This document shows, in pieces, positions 9,904-21,600 of a DNA stretch of 64,000 nucleotides. The stretch covers positions 1 to 64,000 of the forward strand of contig QYRS01000018.1 of assembly GCA_006503535.1 (NCBI GenBank). Direction: 5' to 3'. A program made the position numbers and the translations under genes. Below the pieces are notes generated by a model that worked only from the letters and a program-made list of their open reading frames with translations, made no database searches and was not told where the DNA came from. Within the stretch, counting starts at the first letter, position 1, and each line of letters opens with the position of its first letter. This DNA is from Arthrinium phaeospermum. Taxonomy: Eukaryota > Ascomycota > Sordariomycetes > Amphisphaeriales > Apiosporaceae.

Positions 9904-12900
9904 TCAACTAGACGTGTCCAGAGAATAAAGTGACGTGTCCAAGGCGAAGGGCTTATTGAAGTCCTGGTTGACCTCATCCCACGACGTGAAGCCGGCAAGG
10001 GCAGTGTTGTCCATGCCCATCGGCTGGGCGCCGTCGAACATGCTCATTTCCATGTCCATGGCGCCTGTGTTGATGAAGCTGTCGCCATCGAATGGTTGCC
10101 ATGTGTCAATGCCCAGGTCCAACCGAACATCGAGAGCAACTCCTTCCGACACGTCGCTGGTCGGCTCCGACGAGCCGCTATCCTTACTAGCGCTGGACTC
10201 GGGAGTGTCATTGGGCGTGATCGATCGGTAGACACCCATGTCCATAATGGCGCCGCCACCACCCGACTCGAACCCGAACTGGAACAGTTCCTGCGGGTCG
10301 ATGGTGTTCATACCGAAGCTGAAGTCCATGTTGTTCGACTGGGCAGGTGTCTGGCCTTCCGCCTTGATCATGTTCACGTCGGCGTTTTGCTGCTCGGGTG
10401 CTTTGCCAGGGATATTCTTCGGCACGCCGGGCTTAGCGCCGTTCGCGCTCTCGGATCGCTTCATCGATGCCTCGCGGGCCATCGAGGTAGCTCCTGCCGG
10501 GGAAGCGCCTTGCTCTACACCACCGGCCGGTGCCATGGTGGTGGATTTGCCGTTGGCATCCAGGCCAAGTGCGAATGCGAGATTCTCCGAAGCAAATCGC
10601 GCAGGATCCTCGAAGGGCTTGACATGCTCCTCTTGGTAGTGGGCACGGCTGGCTTCCTCGGTTGAGAAGCCAATGCTGTTGGCCTCGCAATCGGGCATGG
10701 CGCACTGGAACTGTGCCTTGGGCAACGCCTTCATCTCGGCCGCCTGCGCTTGCTTCTGCATCTGTGGCGACGACTGCTTGCTGACTTGCGGCGACACACT
10801 TGCACTGGCAGTCGTCTTGGGCTTCTTGCGCGAAGTGGGTAGATGCAGGTTATCCGCCGTGACGGCGGGCTTGTTGCCATAGGCAGGCAGCCCGTGGGGC
10901 GAAGGCGCACCCAGAGGGAAGGGAGGCTGCGTCGTGGTGGGAGCAGCAGGAGTCACGCTCTTCCTGTTGGCTATCTTGCTCAGTGCCTGTTGGTTCTTCT
11001 CCAGATTCGCCTGGCTGAGAGGGGCTGGTTGCGCGGATTGCGCGTTAGCTGTCTGCCCGGACGCCGCTTGTTGAGCCGCGCCGTCAGCCGCGTTCTGCTG
11101 GCTGCCCGTCTTCCGCACCGCTTGCGGGAATGAGGCCGCCAGGTCCTTGGCAATGCTTTCCATCATGGCCCGTACTTGCTCCAAGTCCTTTGGCTTGACC
11201 GAGAATGTTTCCTTGGGAATTGACATCTTCTCGCCGTCCTTGAACTGCCGCACAAGGCGCATACGCTGTGAGGGTTGTTAGCCAAAAATCCAAAAAATTC
11301 ATTGTTCAAGGGGCATATATCTTACCATCCTGAAGAACATCCTGGCACGGTTGTCGTCATGCGTCAGCGAGTACCAACGGCCCAGAGCTCTGCCAAGCTT
11401 GCTCATCTCCATCACCATGCGCTGGATCTTTGTCATCATATCCGCATGCTGCTCCGCGTTCATCGGGAAGTCTTGTAGTTGTTCCGTGTTGGACGCCCGT
11501 TGCTCCTCGGCACCGATTTGCCTCAACCGCTCAATGTCTTCCTGGTTCGTCTGCCCGGGTTGCTGCTGTGCAGAAGCCCGATGTTGCCTCATCAACTGCT
11601 CATACTTAGCTCTTTGGTCAGGAGGCAGGTTTGCGAGCTGGGCCTGGCTGAGAATAGGCGGCTTGGTGGGGGGCGGAGCCTGCTGAGATGGCGGGCGCTG
11701 CATGGGAGGGGCTGATACATTAGGCACATCAGCGGCATCATCCGTACTGGGGCGCTTGAGGTTGTTCTTCGGTGGCACAGCGGGGGACGCATTCTGCTGC
11801 TGGGGCGTTGGGCGGTTGCTGGGGGGCTGTCCCTGGGTGCTATTCCTGGCAGGAGCGCCGTTGGGGGCCGCCTCATTGCCTGCATTGGGTCCACGTGCCA
11901 TCGCACCTGGCCCTGCCGGAGGCGGCTGCGTCGGAGGTGCGGCCGCTCCAGGAGGTTGTGCTGCAAATTGAGGAGCCTGTCCGGGCATCTGCATGCCGAA
12001 CTTTGTTCGGATCTGGTGCTGCTTCATCTGCACAAGGTAGCTTCGGATCTTTGCCTCGTCCCACGTCTTGAACCTATCGTGCCTCCTCGCCGTCTCGATC
12101 TCATGGGCCGTGACCTGGATAGCCGCGAAAGCCTGGGCTAGTTGAGGGGGAATCGCAACTTGCTGGGCTGCACCGGGAGCTCCAACACCCTGCGGAGGCT
12201 GCTGTGGAGCTGGTCCTCCAGGCTGTTGTGGCATTTGGATACCAGCCGCCTGTGCAAGTTGGGGCTTGTTGGCCAGTATGGCACGGAACTGCTGGATCTG
12301 GAAGGCCTGCAACTGTTCTCCCACATTGGGAGGCAGTGGCTGCGTCGGAATCCACTGCTTCAGCTGACCCCATTTCTTGAGCTCTGGCGGGACATTCTGC
12401 AGCTGAGACAGCACACGCTGAGGAACGTCCATGTTGTTCATGAAGGCCATGGCTTGCGGGTTGTTTGGCTGGGGTTGGCCTTGCGTGTTCCGCATGCGGT
12501 TGAGCTGTTGCTGAACCATCATCGGGTTCTGCTGGTTCGCTCCGACGACACCGTTTTGCTGGGGCATGTTGGGGTTGTTTCCTTGCCCAAATTGGGCCAT
12601 GGGGTTGTTTTGTCCAAACTGGCCCGGCTGGGCTTGCGGGCGGCCGGGAATCTGGGCGCCCCGGCTCGCGCTCCATTTGGCCAGCATCTCATTCACCCTC
12701 TCCACAGGCTGGTTCTGGAAGGTTTCTCGCATATTCGGGGGCATTTGCTGCAGCATGGCGTTGAGCATCTGTTGACGGACATTGGGGTTCATCTGCGGTC
12801 TTTGGTTGCCTTGGTTGAAGCGTGGATCAAGCCCCTGCCCGAACGCGGCATTTCCTTGATTCATGGGAGCTTGCTGGTTGTTGGGCCTCATGCCGGCCAC

Positions 12901-14375
12901 GGGAGGGTTGGGCCCGACGGGAGCGTTGAGCGTGGTCATGGCCGGGCTCTGAGAAACTCCCCCAGGACCGCTGAGCCCACCAGGTTGACCTGTCATTTGC
13001 GCCTTGGCCTGGGCCTGGGCTCGGATCTGCGCTTGTGATTGGGCCGCGGCCTGGTCCATCTTGAGTTGCTGTGCCTGCTGGAGATTGAACTGCTGCTGCA
13101 TGTGTGGGGGCCGCCCATTCTGATTCGGGACCTGCTGGTTGTTGCCCTGGTTCTGCCCCTGAGCTCCTCCCATCGGTTGGGGGGTAGCATTGCGGCCAGG
13201 GCCGATGCTGGCGGGCACCACCATCTGGCCTTCCTGTTGGGCCAACATACCGGCCTTTTGCTGGTTGATTATCTCGTTGGAGAAGGGTCCAAGGTCGCTG
13301 CCATGTTGTTGGCCGGCCTGGTTCATGTTCCGCTGCTGCTGTGCTTGCATCTGCATCGCTGGGTTCATGCCAGCATTCGGGTGCATGCCGGGCTGGCCCT
13401 GCTTGCCAGCTGCTTGCATCAGCATCTGGTTCTGGAAGAAGACCAGCAATGGGTCCTGGCCCTCTTGTTGGAGCCGCTGCAAGTTATGCTGTGACATCTT
13501 GCTCTGTACCGCCGCGCGTAGGTGCCTCTTCTGCTCCTCGGGCGTAGTCTGAAGCTTGGCTAGAGCAAGTTGGTGGGCCTTGGCTCTGGCTTGCGGGGGG
13601 ATGTTATTTGCGTTCATTTGCGGACCTCCTTGCGGGTGCATGGGCGAGGCACCCATCTGCATCGCGTGCATGTTGGGGTTCATGGGGTTGCCTCCCATAT
13701 GCGGCATGCCCATGCCCGGCTGCTGGGGCTGTTGCGGGATAGGCGACGCTTGCATGGGTTGTTGCAGGTGCTGGAAGCCCTGCGGCGAAGGCTGAACCAT
13801 TCCCCTCGACATCTGATGCATCGCGTTCTGGTTCATGAACATCTGTGCCTGGGCTTGCGCTTGCGCTTGAGCAGCCGCTTGCTGGTTGAGTGAGTTTTGG
13901 AGGTGCTGTTCGTTCGCTTGACGCTTGCGAAATAATTCCTGGATTCTTTGGGAAACCTTGGATTCATATGTGGGCTGCCGCAAGTTAGAATTATGGGACC
14001 GGAGATATGAATCAATTGATCCATTTGAAAAAAATGATGCTTACCTTGTCGGGAGAGGTCTGAAATGCTTCTCTCTCGAAGTTGATGCCGGTGTGAACCA
14101 GTTGTTCTGTTTCCAGCTGTGGTAAAGCCAGGAAGGAGTTGGAAATGCTGGGAGGTGTGTTAGCCGGGAACGAGTCATGCGGCGACAGGTGAATTGAATA
14201 CATACAGATTCATCGCATTGCCCACTCGAATGTTCAAGTGTACCGTATTCTGCCAGCCTTGTGTCTGAATCGGATTTTGTACCATTGTCCGGTACACAGC
14301 TGCGGACAATTGATGCGTGGCCGGGCGACTTCTCACGGGGCCTCCACCGCCCATCTGTGGCATGTTGGCGGCCAT
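9904..14375 (-). CDS. MED15: Mediator complex subunit 15 (Gal11-like)
   Basis: Tail subunit of Mediator, the nuclear bridge between activators and RNA polymerase II. Four exons (14375-14206, 14147-14045, 13974-11326, 11265-9904; introns of 58, 70 and 60 nt) give 1427 aa. The ATG at 14375 has a good context (GCGGCCATGGCC). The first 95 or so residues form the KIX-like activator-binding domain (HQLSAAVYRTMVQNP, GWQNTVHLNIRVGNAMNL, YESKVSQRIQELFRKR). A very long Gln/Asn/Pro/Met-rich middle follows, with conserved islands (EIETARRHDRFKTWDEAKIR; NAEQHADMMTKIQRMVMEMS, then LGRALGRW). Near residue 1160 is CAMPDC...HYQEEH, spaced like a C2H2 zinc finger. The C-terminus is acidic and aromatic. Longer than yeast Gal11 (about 1080 aa), as expected for filamentous fungi. 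Confidence 0.88.
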
Positions 14376-16774
14376 GGCCGCAGTCGAATTAGATTTGTAC
14401 AATATACAGTTGCAACAAGGTCCTTTTCAAAGAAGATGCAAACAAGGTGCAGAATTCAAGGTTCCAGCTGCTAAGGGTGGTCAGAGATCGGCGCTGCCTA
14501 AAGTAATACAACGTCGTTCTTTGCTCTCATTGGTCCCGGTAGGAAAGTCCAAGTCGCGGCTGTGTTGTAGGACTTGCGAAGAAGCGAAGCGACCGACTTG
14601 AGGAAATGTCCTTCAAATTTCACGATTTGGTAAGTGGCGAACCGGTTATCCAAGAGAGTTTTCGATGCCCCAAACGTGTATGCATCCAGCAGAGCGAGGT
14701 TGTGTCGAGAAGTTCCTAAGGACGTAATGAGATGCGACCAGTCGTACCGATCCGAGGACTCGTAAGGCGCGATCTTGTAAGACGATCAGACGAAATCTGG
14801 TCGAAAGAGATCGGTGGGAACAGGCGTGCAGAATCCTTCCAGCAACAGAAGCACAGATTAAGGAGGAAGTGGTTGGGTGTCGTCTATACAAGGTATCGGG
14901 CGAGAATTGTAGGTATGGTATGCAGAAGCTGGGCAGCAGCTATCTGGTGGTCGTCGACAGGCTTGCTTGATGCACACACTAGACCGGACTGAAGGTGGAG
15001 GGGTGGGAGCACGTCGCTAGAACGAGAGAGGGATGGAAGATGATCCTGGCCAGGCACGTTAGCGCATGATTCTTTGGACAGTCTGCCAGCACATTTAACA
15101 AGCGAACAACGGAAACAGAAAGATGCTCGCGAGTATATTGGCAGCTTCAGAAGCATCAATCAACATCAAAGGGCCCGTACCACACACTGAGCGACTCTGG
15201 GCTGGCTGGTTGACCACGCGAAAAGGCAGGAAGCGCGCAAGGGCGACGATCGGCAGAAAACAGGGTACTGGTTTCGTGCCGCCGCTAAGCCGCCGAGTTT
15301 TGATAGTTGCTTCGAGAGCGTTGGAAAATCGTCGTCACGGCGGTAGTTGGGAATAATGAGTATTGTAGTCGTAGTAGTATCGGAGACCGGTTGTTGTTTT
15401 CCTTCTTTATTTCCTTCTTTCTTTTCTGGCCAGGGCGGGTTTGCCGAATGGGAGGAGGGAGAGAGGCGAGAGGGACAGGCAGAGACGCAGGTACTGGGTA
15501 TTGGTACTGGTACTCTCTTTCTCTCGCCAGCAGTCGCAGAGCAGGACAACACACACAAATGATCAGATGCACCGGTTGGACGGCGAGGGCATCGACGGCT
15601 GCTTCTGCTGCTTCTCGTGAGTTGTTTGTGTTTTCGAGAGGGTCGAGAGGGGGGTGGGAGAGAGAGTAAAGGGCAGAGTTGCACGTCGGGGCCCTGTGCT
15701 GGTGCTGGGGAGCGAGCGAGTGAGTTTAGAGTGTAGAAAGAGAGCGAGTAGAACCATGAATCAAATATTGGCAAAAGTGGGCACCTGGGGATCTCCCACT
15801 GCCAGCGTCTTGAGTCCAGGACTTGACTGCAAGCCTGACTGCTGAATGGCCAGCGCTAGCCAGGGCCCCCGGCACCCAACTGCCCTAAGGCGACAAGTAC
15901 CCAGACACCCTCCAGCTGTGTACCTGCCACCCGCGTTTCACGTACAGCTCGCACCGTGCTGGGAGGACCCGACACTGTAGGCAACTCTACCGTCTCCTAC
16001 CAATTCATACTTACATGCAATTGCAGCAACGAATGTTCCAAGCGCTATCTTTACTTGAGTGTTTTTAAAGATGATAATAGACACGAAAGATACAGCTACA
16101 GTATATGCAATGTCTCCGATTCCTCCGCTTATTCTTTTGACATCGGAGTTGTTGGCAGCAGAGTTCGGGTGGCTTGACGACGAGAAGTTTGTCGGCGGTC
16201 GAGGAGGACTGGAGACAGTAGTGGTGAGCGAATGGAGCCCGCCAACTAAATAACTGCGCAAGAAAGGACAAAGGAAAGGACAAAAGAAAAAAAGCAACAG
16301 GTACCTACTTTGCGCAGCGAGAGCGCAGTGCGACATTGATATCCGCAAGTACGAAAGTCTACCACTCTACCTAAGGCGATCTGAATCAACCCATCTCGAC
16401 CGAGCTTGCCTTGTTCAGTTCGATTCGTCCCGTCCTGGTGCGGTTCCCGAGTCGTTTCTTGCTATGGCAACCCAAGTCATGTGAGAGCGATGGACACACA
16501 GAGGGAGAGAGAGGTATGTCGTAGCTGATGGCGAGAGATGGATGGATGCCCTGTGTTGGAACCGTAGATCCCACCCCTGCAAGTATTAGGAGATTTTATA
16601 TACCATGTCCATCTTCACGTAAATTGGCAAAAGCAACAACATGGCCCTTTTGCAATATCATCACCTACCTGTTTATGTAACAGGTAGATAGCATCTACAT
16701 ACTTAATTGCAAAGGACGAGCAATACTAAGTAAGGTTGACTATTATATTTCAAAGTATTCCCATTCGTGGGCAA

Positions 16775-16788
16775 GTATGTATGTATGT
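16775..16788. repeat. GTAT tetranucleotide tandem
   Basis: About three and a half GTAT units inside the gene-poor region. Confidence 0.7.
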
Positions 16789-17562
16789 ACACAGATGGCT
16801 ATGGCGGCAGGTTGGGAGAAGAGGTACATGAAAAGAAGGGGTCCAGAAACAGGGGTGGTGGTCGTGCTGGAACAAATCAAACGCGCGTTGTCCTTGAGCC
16901 CCCAAATGGAGCCGGATGTTGGGAAAAGAGTGCACAGAGAGCACAGAGAACAGAGAGAACAGAGAGATAGAGAGAGCGTGTGTGTATGTGCGTGTGCGCG
17001 CGCGTTGCGTATCAATGTGTGTGGAAGAGCCGAAAAGAACAATAAGATCAGATGGAGCTAGAACAAGTCGACGAAATTACAGTCCTTCTACCGGCCAGAA
17101 ATCTCAATTCCAAGATTGCAGATTGCACACAATCAATTGCAGAGCCTCTCTGTACCAAGTCAGCAAAAGTAGTAGGTATGACATGATGCCGGTACAGAGA
17201 ATTTCTTCTCCTCCCCAATTACAGGTTCCCCAATGTCGGAAGTTGGAAACACGATCATACCTCGTAACGCGAAATGGGCGACAACGGGAAAACCGGGCAA
17301 TTGAGAGTTGGCGAGGGCGATGGAATCAAGATTGGCGTCGGCCACTAATCTAGTTGCTTTTTTTTTTATCCTTTTGGGGAGGGGGGCACATAGAATGGTT
17401 GGCGAAAGTGGGCGCAGAAAACCGGTGGAATTTCCAGAGCAGACTGCAAACATTTCTAAGACAAGGTAGAAAAGCTATCGACGTCCACGCTCTAATCTCA
17501 CCTGTGTCTCCCTTGGGCGGACTGATGAAACCGAGGAGACAACCTACTTGATGTGCATGGCT

Positions 17563-17590
17563 GCATACACCTACATACATACCTACATAC
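17563..17590. repeat. CATA/CCTA tetranucleotide tandem
   Basis: Imperfect run of CATA, CCTA and CATAC units, one of several such patches in the gene-poor region. Confidence 0.65.
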
Positions 17591-18092
17591 AGCTGACGGG
17601 CAGCTAAAGGCTATGTATGGTATTCCTCGGAACTCCAAGCAGCAACTAGTGCTCCTGTTCTTCCACAGAGAAGGGAAGCCTGGTGATGCTGGATGGCAAT
17701 TGTCACGCGCGCCGATCTCTGCGATGTATTTGAGGTGCTCCATCAATCCACCAGACGGGCCACATCACCTGCACACGGCTATGTACATGTATAGCGTATC
17801 CACTCCGCCCAGCATCTCTCTCTCGCGTTCTCTGCTCATGTAACCCTCAAATACCGACGTCCAGTCTTGACTCGATGCACACATGCAAGATCAACTCCCA
17901 GAGCACTGCCATGATACCACATCTGCTGCTGAGGGAAGCTGTTTGCAAGTAACCCCGAACAGATACGGCTTCCATTAGGGACAGTATGTTATTATGGTTA
18001 TGGGGGGAGAACAGCTACCTACCTAGCAGATTGGCGTGTGTGGAGTATGCGTGGTCCAACGACCTCCGCCAAGGATGATGCCTCGCCGATGA

Positions 18093-18106
18093 CTCTCTCT
18101 CTCTCT
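18093..18106. repeat. (CT)n microsatellite
   Basis: Seven CT units in the gene-poor region. Confidence 0.75.
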
Positions 18107-18676
18107 GCTCTGAGTCCTACTACAATTCTTCTAAATACGTTTGCCCCCAACTAACTGCTTCTCAGCTCCCCCCGATCGAGATGCGAATATAACCACAGCT
18201 TTGCCTTACTTGCTAATCGCCCTCGGGCGGTCCGCTCCTCGATACCTAACGCTTACATGATTGTATCTGCCTGTGTGTAGGTGGAAATAAATCCCCAATA
18301 CTAATACTTGAATGCATCCGTCGAATGAGCGCGCCAAGCCAAAGCATGAGGCCTTTCTGAGAAAGCCGGCTCAAGATACGCACTTGGCAATGCATAGCGA
18401 GAGGCAAATCCAAGACGATGGAAAGAATGGCAGGCAATCCGGCCAACTCTTTTCGTTTAGACAATGGTATACATACATACGTCGCAAACCGTAAACCCCG
18501 ATATGCCAGATGGGCTGGGTGCGTGCTGCGTTCTATGGTGCTGGTGCTGCTGCTACTCAGAAAGTCAAGCAAAAAAAGAAAAAGCAAGGCTCAGATCGGA
18601 ATCTCCAGCTCTCGCTCGGCACCGGCTGCGTGCGTTTTGCCCATGTGTCTCTCTATATAGCTTGCATGAAGCGCGC

Positions 18677-18689
18677 GTGTGTGTGTGTG
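18677..18689. repeat. (GT)n microsatellite
   Basis: Six GT units preceded by GCGCGC, a potential Z-DNA-type purine/pyrimidine alternation. Confidence 0.7.
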
Positions 18690-21600
18690 AAGGAAGATCT
18701 GGTGAGGCGAGGGTCTGGTGGCAGAGTGTGCAGGTGCCTCCTACGATACCAGAGCAACAAAAGAGATACAGTGCGGGCGTTGGCGCGAGGGGAGAAGCAG
18801 AGGTACTTGGGCGAGGACTTGGGGACCGATCTGCCTAGCATGCAGCATGTACCGAAGTAGTGTGAGCACGACAGGGATCCCAGCCTGCCTTAGCGTTAAT
18901 GTCAAGCAGGCGCCTCGTCAAGGTCCAAGTCACCTGGGAGTACATGCACCTCTTCTCGCTGGGAGTTATTGTGGTTGCTGTCAGGTGTGTGAAGCAAAGG
19001 AAGGAAACGAAGTGAGCGAGAGAGTGTAATAAGTGGCAGTCAATTGGAACAGACAAGCGAGGCCGAGGGCGCACGAAGCTATCCTCTCGTTCTGGTACCT
19101 GTGGGTGGATGGTGTTTCCTGAATAGGCAGCGGTGTGGTTACCCAGATGCTCGACTTGAAGGCCAGACACTCCCAACTGGTATACACCTCTCTTCCTTCC
19201 TACCTACAACCTAACCTCCCCTGCCTCTCTCTTCATTCCCCCTGTCGCGCTTCATCTGTCTGCCCAGAACTCGCCCTGGCACCTAGCATCTGGGCGATGG
19301 GAGTCCCATGGCAAGCAAGTATGGCAAATGTGGGTTCCGGATGAGATGGGCGAGATGCATTTCACTTTGATGCCCTCTCGATGGAAGTGGAAGTGAGTGC
19401 TGCATGTAAGTACATATACATCACGTAACCATCGCATACACACCTTAAGTAGGTTCATGTTGCCAGCCCACCCGCCTCAAAGCTGCAGTCTGCGTTGGAG
19501 AGGCGAAAAAAAGAGGGTAGAGATCCAATTAGTACTGTACTGTGCCCGGCCTCTAGTTTGGGTAGGTACATGCCTACATGCAATGATTGTTCTTCTCTCA
19601 GTAGCAAGTAGAAGTAGTCTGGATGTTGGGGAAAGTTTCTTGGGCGAACACAAGACTCGCTCGACCTTCTCCCCCATGTTATCTTACCGCAACCCTTTTT
19701 TCCCTCTCTCTTCCAACCCGTTCAATTCCCCTTCAAGTGACATGAGACTCTTTTTCTCCCCATCGCCAGGCTGGATCGGTGGTCGAACGTTCCGTCGTCT
19801 GGTCCCTGGGCGGCAGGGCAGGGCAGGGCAGGGGAGGTAGGGTGCGTGTGGACTGTCCTCTCCTTCTCGAGCTAGTCGCAGACCCACGAGTGAGAGAGCG
19901 CGACACCATCCATCCCCATCTCCACAAGCAACAAAACCGTTCAACGCCATGGGTAGTCAATGTCTCTATCGACGATGACCTGCATCTAGATACTGCGTAG
20001 GCAATTAACATGTCTTCTCCAAGCATTTTCATATTTCATATATGCAGTAGGATCAGTATATACGACTGTGTCTGTCCCCCACTATCTCTCTCGTCTCAGC
20101 TCCCCTGGGTGAAGGCATCCATCAATTGACAGTTGGGTGGTGTGGTATATCAAAGTACCTTAACCGCCACGTACCTGGATTAAAGTGTGTCGGCCGGCAA
20201 TGGGCGAGACTATCCTCATCCCAGCCAAACCAGCCTAAAAAGCCAGCCTCATTGCCCATGCCATGCCACTACTGCCTCTTACAGACAGGCCAGCAGCCAG
20301 CCCAGGTACAGTACTGTAGGTACCTCGTCCTTCCTTCCCCCTCCGCCATCCATCATCCGTCAAGTCAAAAGTCCAAGTCCAACCCCACCAACACCACCAC
20401 GTTTCTGTGCTGTCGTCCCTGTTGCCTGCCGTTCGTCTTCGCTACCTAGTTTTCTAACCTAGCCTTTCCTAACCACCCTGTCCTGTCCTGGGTATTACTT
20501 ATTACTAACACAAAGGGGAAGAAACAATGTCGCATTGTCTGAATGCGTGTTGGCCATTGGGGGCCGCCAACATCAATAACAACAACGAGAACGACAACGA
20601 GCAATGCCATGCTGAGCGCCTAGAATCCGAGAAGTAGTCGTAGCACTGCCATTATTGCCGTTGCTATAAAATTAGAATTTCATCGGAAACAAGTCTAAAC
20701 CGCCCAAGTTTTCCTGCTAGCAGTCAAGGTCATACCAGTACATACTGTATTACCTACTGTGTCTGTTTGGGTGTTGGCTGTCTTCCAGAATCTCTCTCTC
20801 TGCTACGGCTGCAAGTCGAATCCTACGGCTGCGAGTAGACCATGCTATTTCTGCAGCTCTGTGCAGTTGTAGTGATTGGGCGGCGTCGTCCACCACCCAA
20901 AACCTCACCTACTACTACTACTACCCACCCACACCTGGATTGGGATTCCCGGCTCCTTGTTGGGCGGTGGTCTGCGTGCGTGGTATGTGTGGTCTGTCTA
21001 TGTGGTTGTGCCGTGTGGTGCCCCTGCGCGGATCTTGCATTCTTCCCTGCATCCGAATCCGGTTTAGTCTGGGGTCTTGTCATTTTCCAACACCCATGCT
21101 GGTAGAAGATCCATCTTTCCCTTCCCTCCTCCCAGACCAGGCGTGTGCGTGCGTGTGCTGCCCAAAACAAGCCTGAATCGCCCAGGAGACCACATGCGCT
21201 CGTGAGTTATTTAGTAGTAGACGCAGTGGTAGAAAGGGAGAAATGTGTATGTCTATAGGGCATATGGTATAAGCAGGAATATTCTCTTGTTTCTTTGTCA
21301 TCCCATCTGCGTTGCAGCACATCCTGCTTGCCTGTCAAAAATCCTTATGACAGACACATAAGAGGTAGGTATATTGGCAGATATGCTGGTAGTACTGGGA
21401 GGCAATGGTCCCCTTGCCCCACCACGTCGTTCAATTGATGGTCTCTCCCAGGTTTTTTATTTTCTTCCTTTTTTTTTTTTCTAAAGATGGCATTTCGCCT
21501 ACCCTGGTTTCACCATGCTGGACTTGACAGGCAGTGACTGTTTCGTCGTTTTACCCTCCATGTACCTCGATCTCGGGTTCGTTTCAGACAAACAGGCGTG

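Noticed and set aside
12142..13038. 298-codon plus-strand frame opposite Med15
   Set aside because: Leu/Arg/His-rich complement of the Gln/Asn/Pro-rich Med15 sequence.
15166..15774. 202-codon minus-strand frame in the gene-poor region
   Set aside because: Ser/Pro/Arg-rich translation of pyrimidine tracts with no motif or plausible start context.
15938..16348. 136-codon minus-strand frame with two hydrophobic stretches
   Set aside because: Briefly resembles a GPI tail (SSSSHPNSAANNSD then hydrophobic), but the N-terminus, length and codon pattern do not support a gene.
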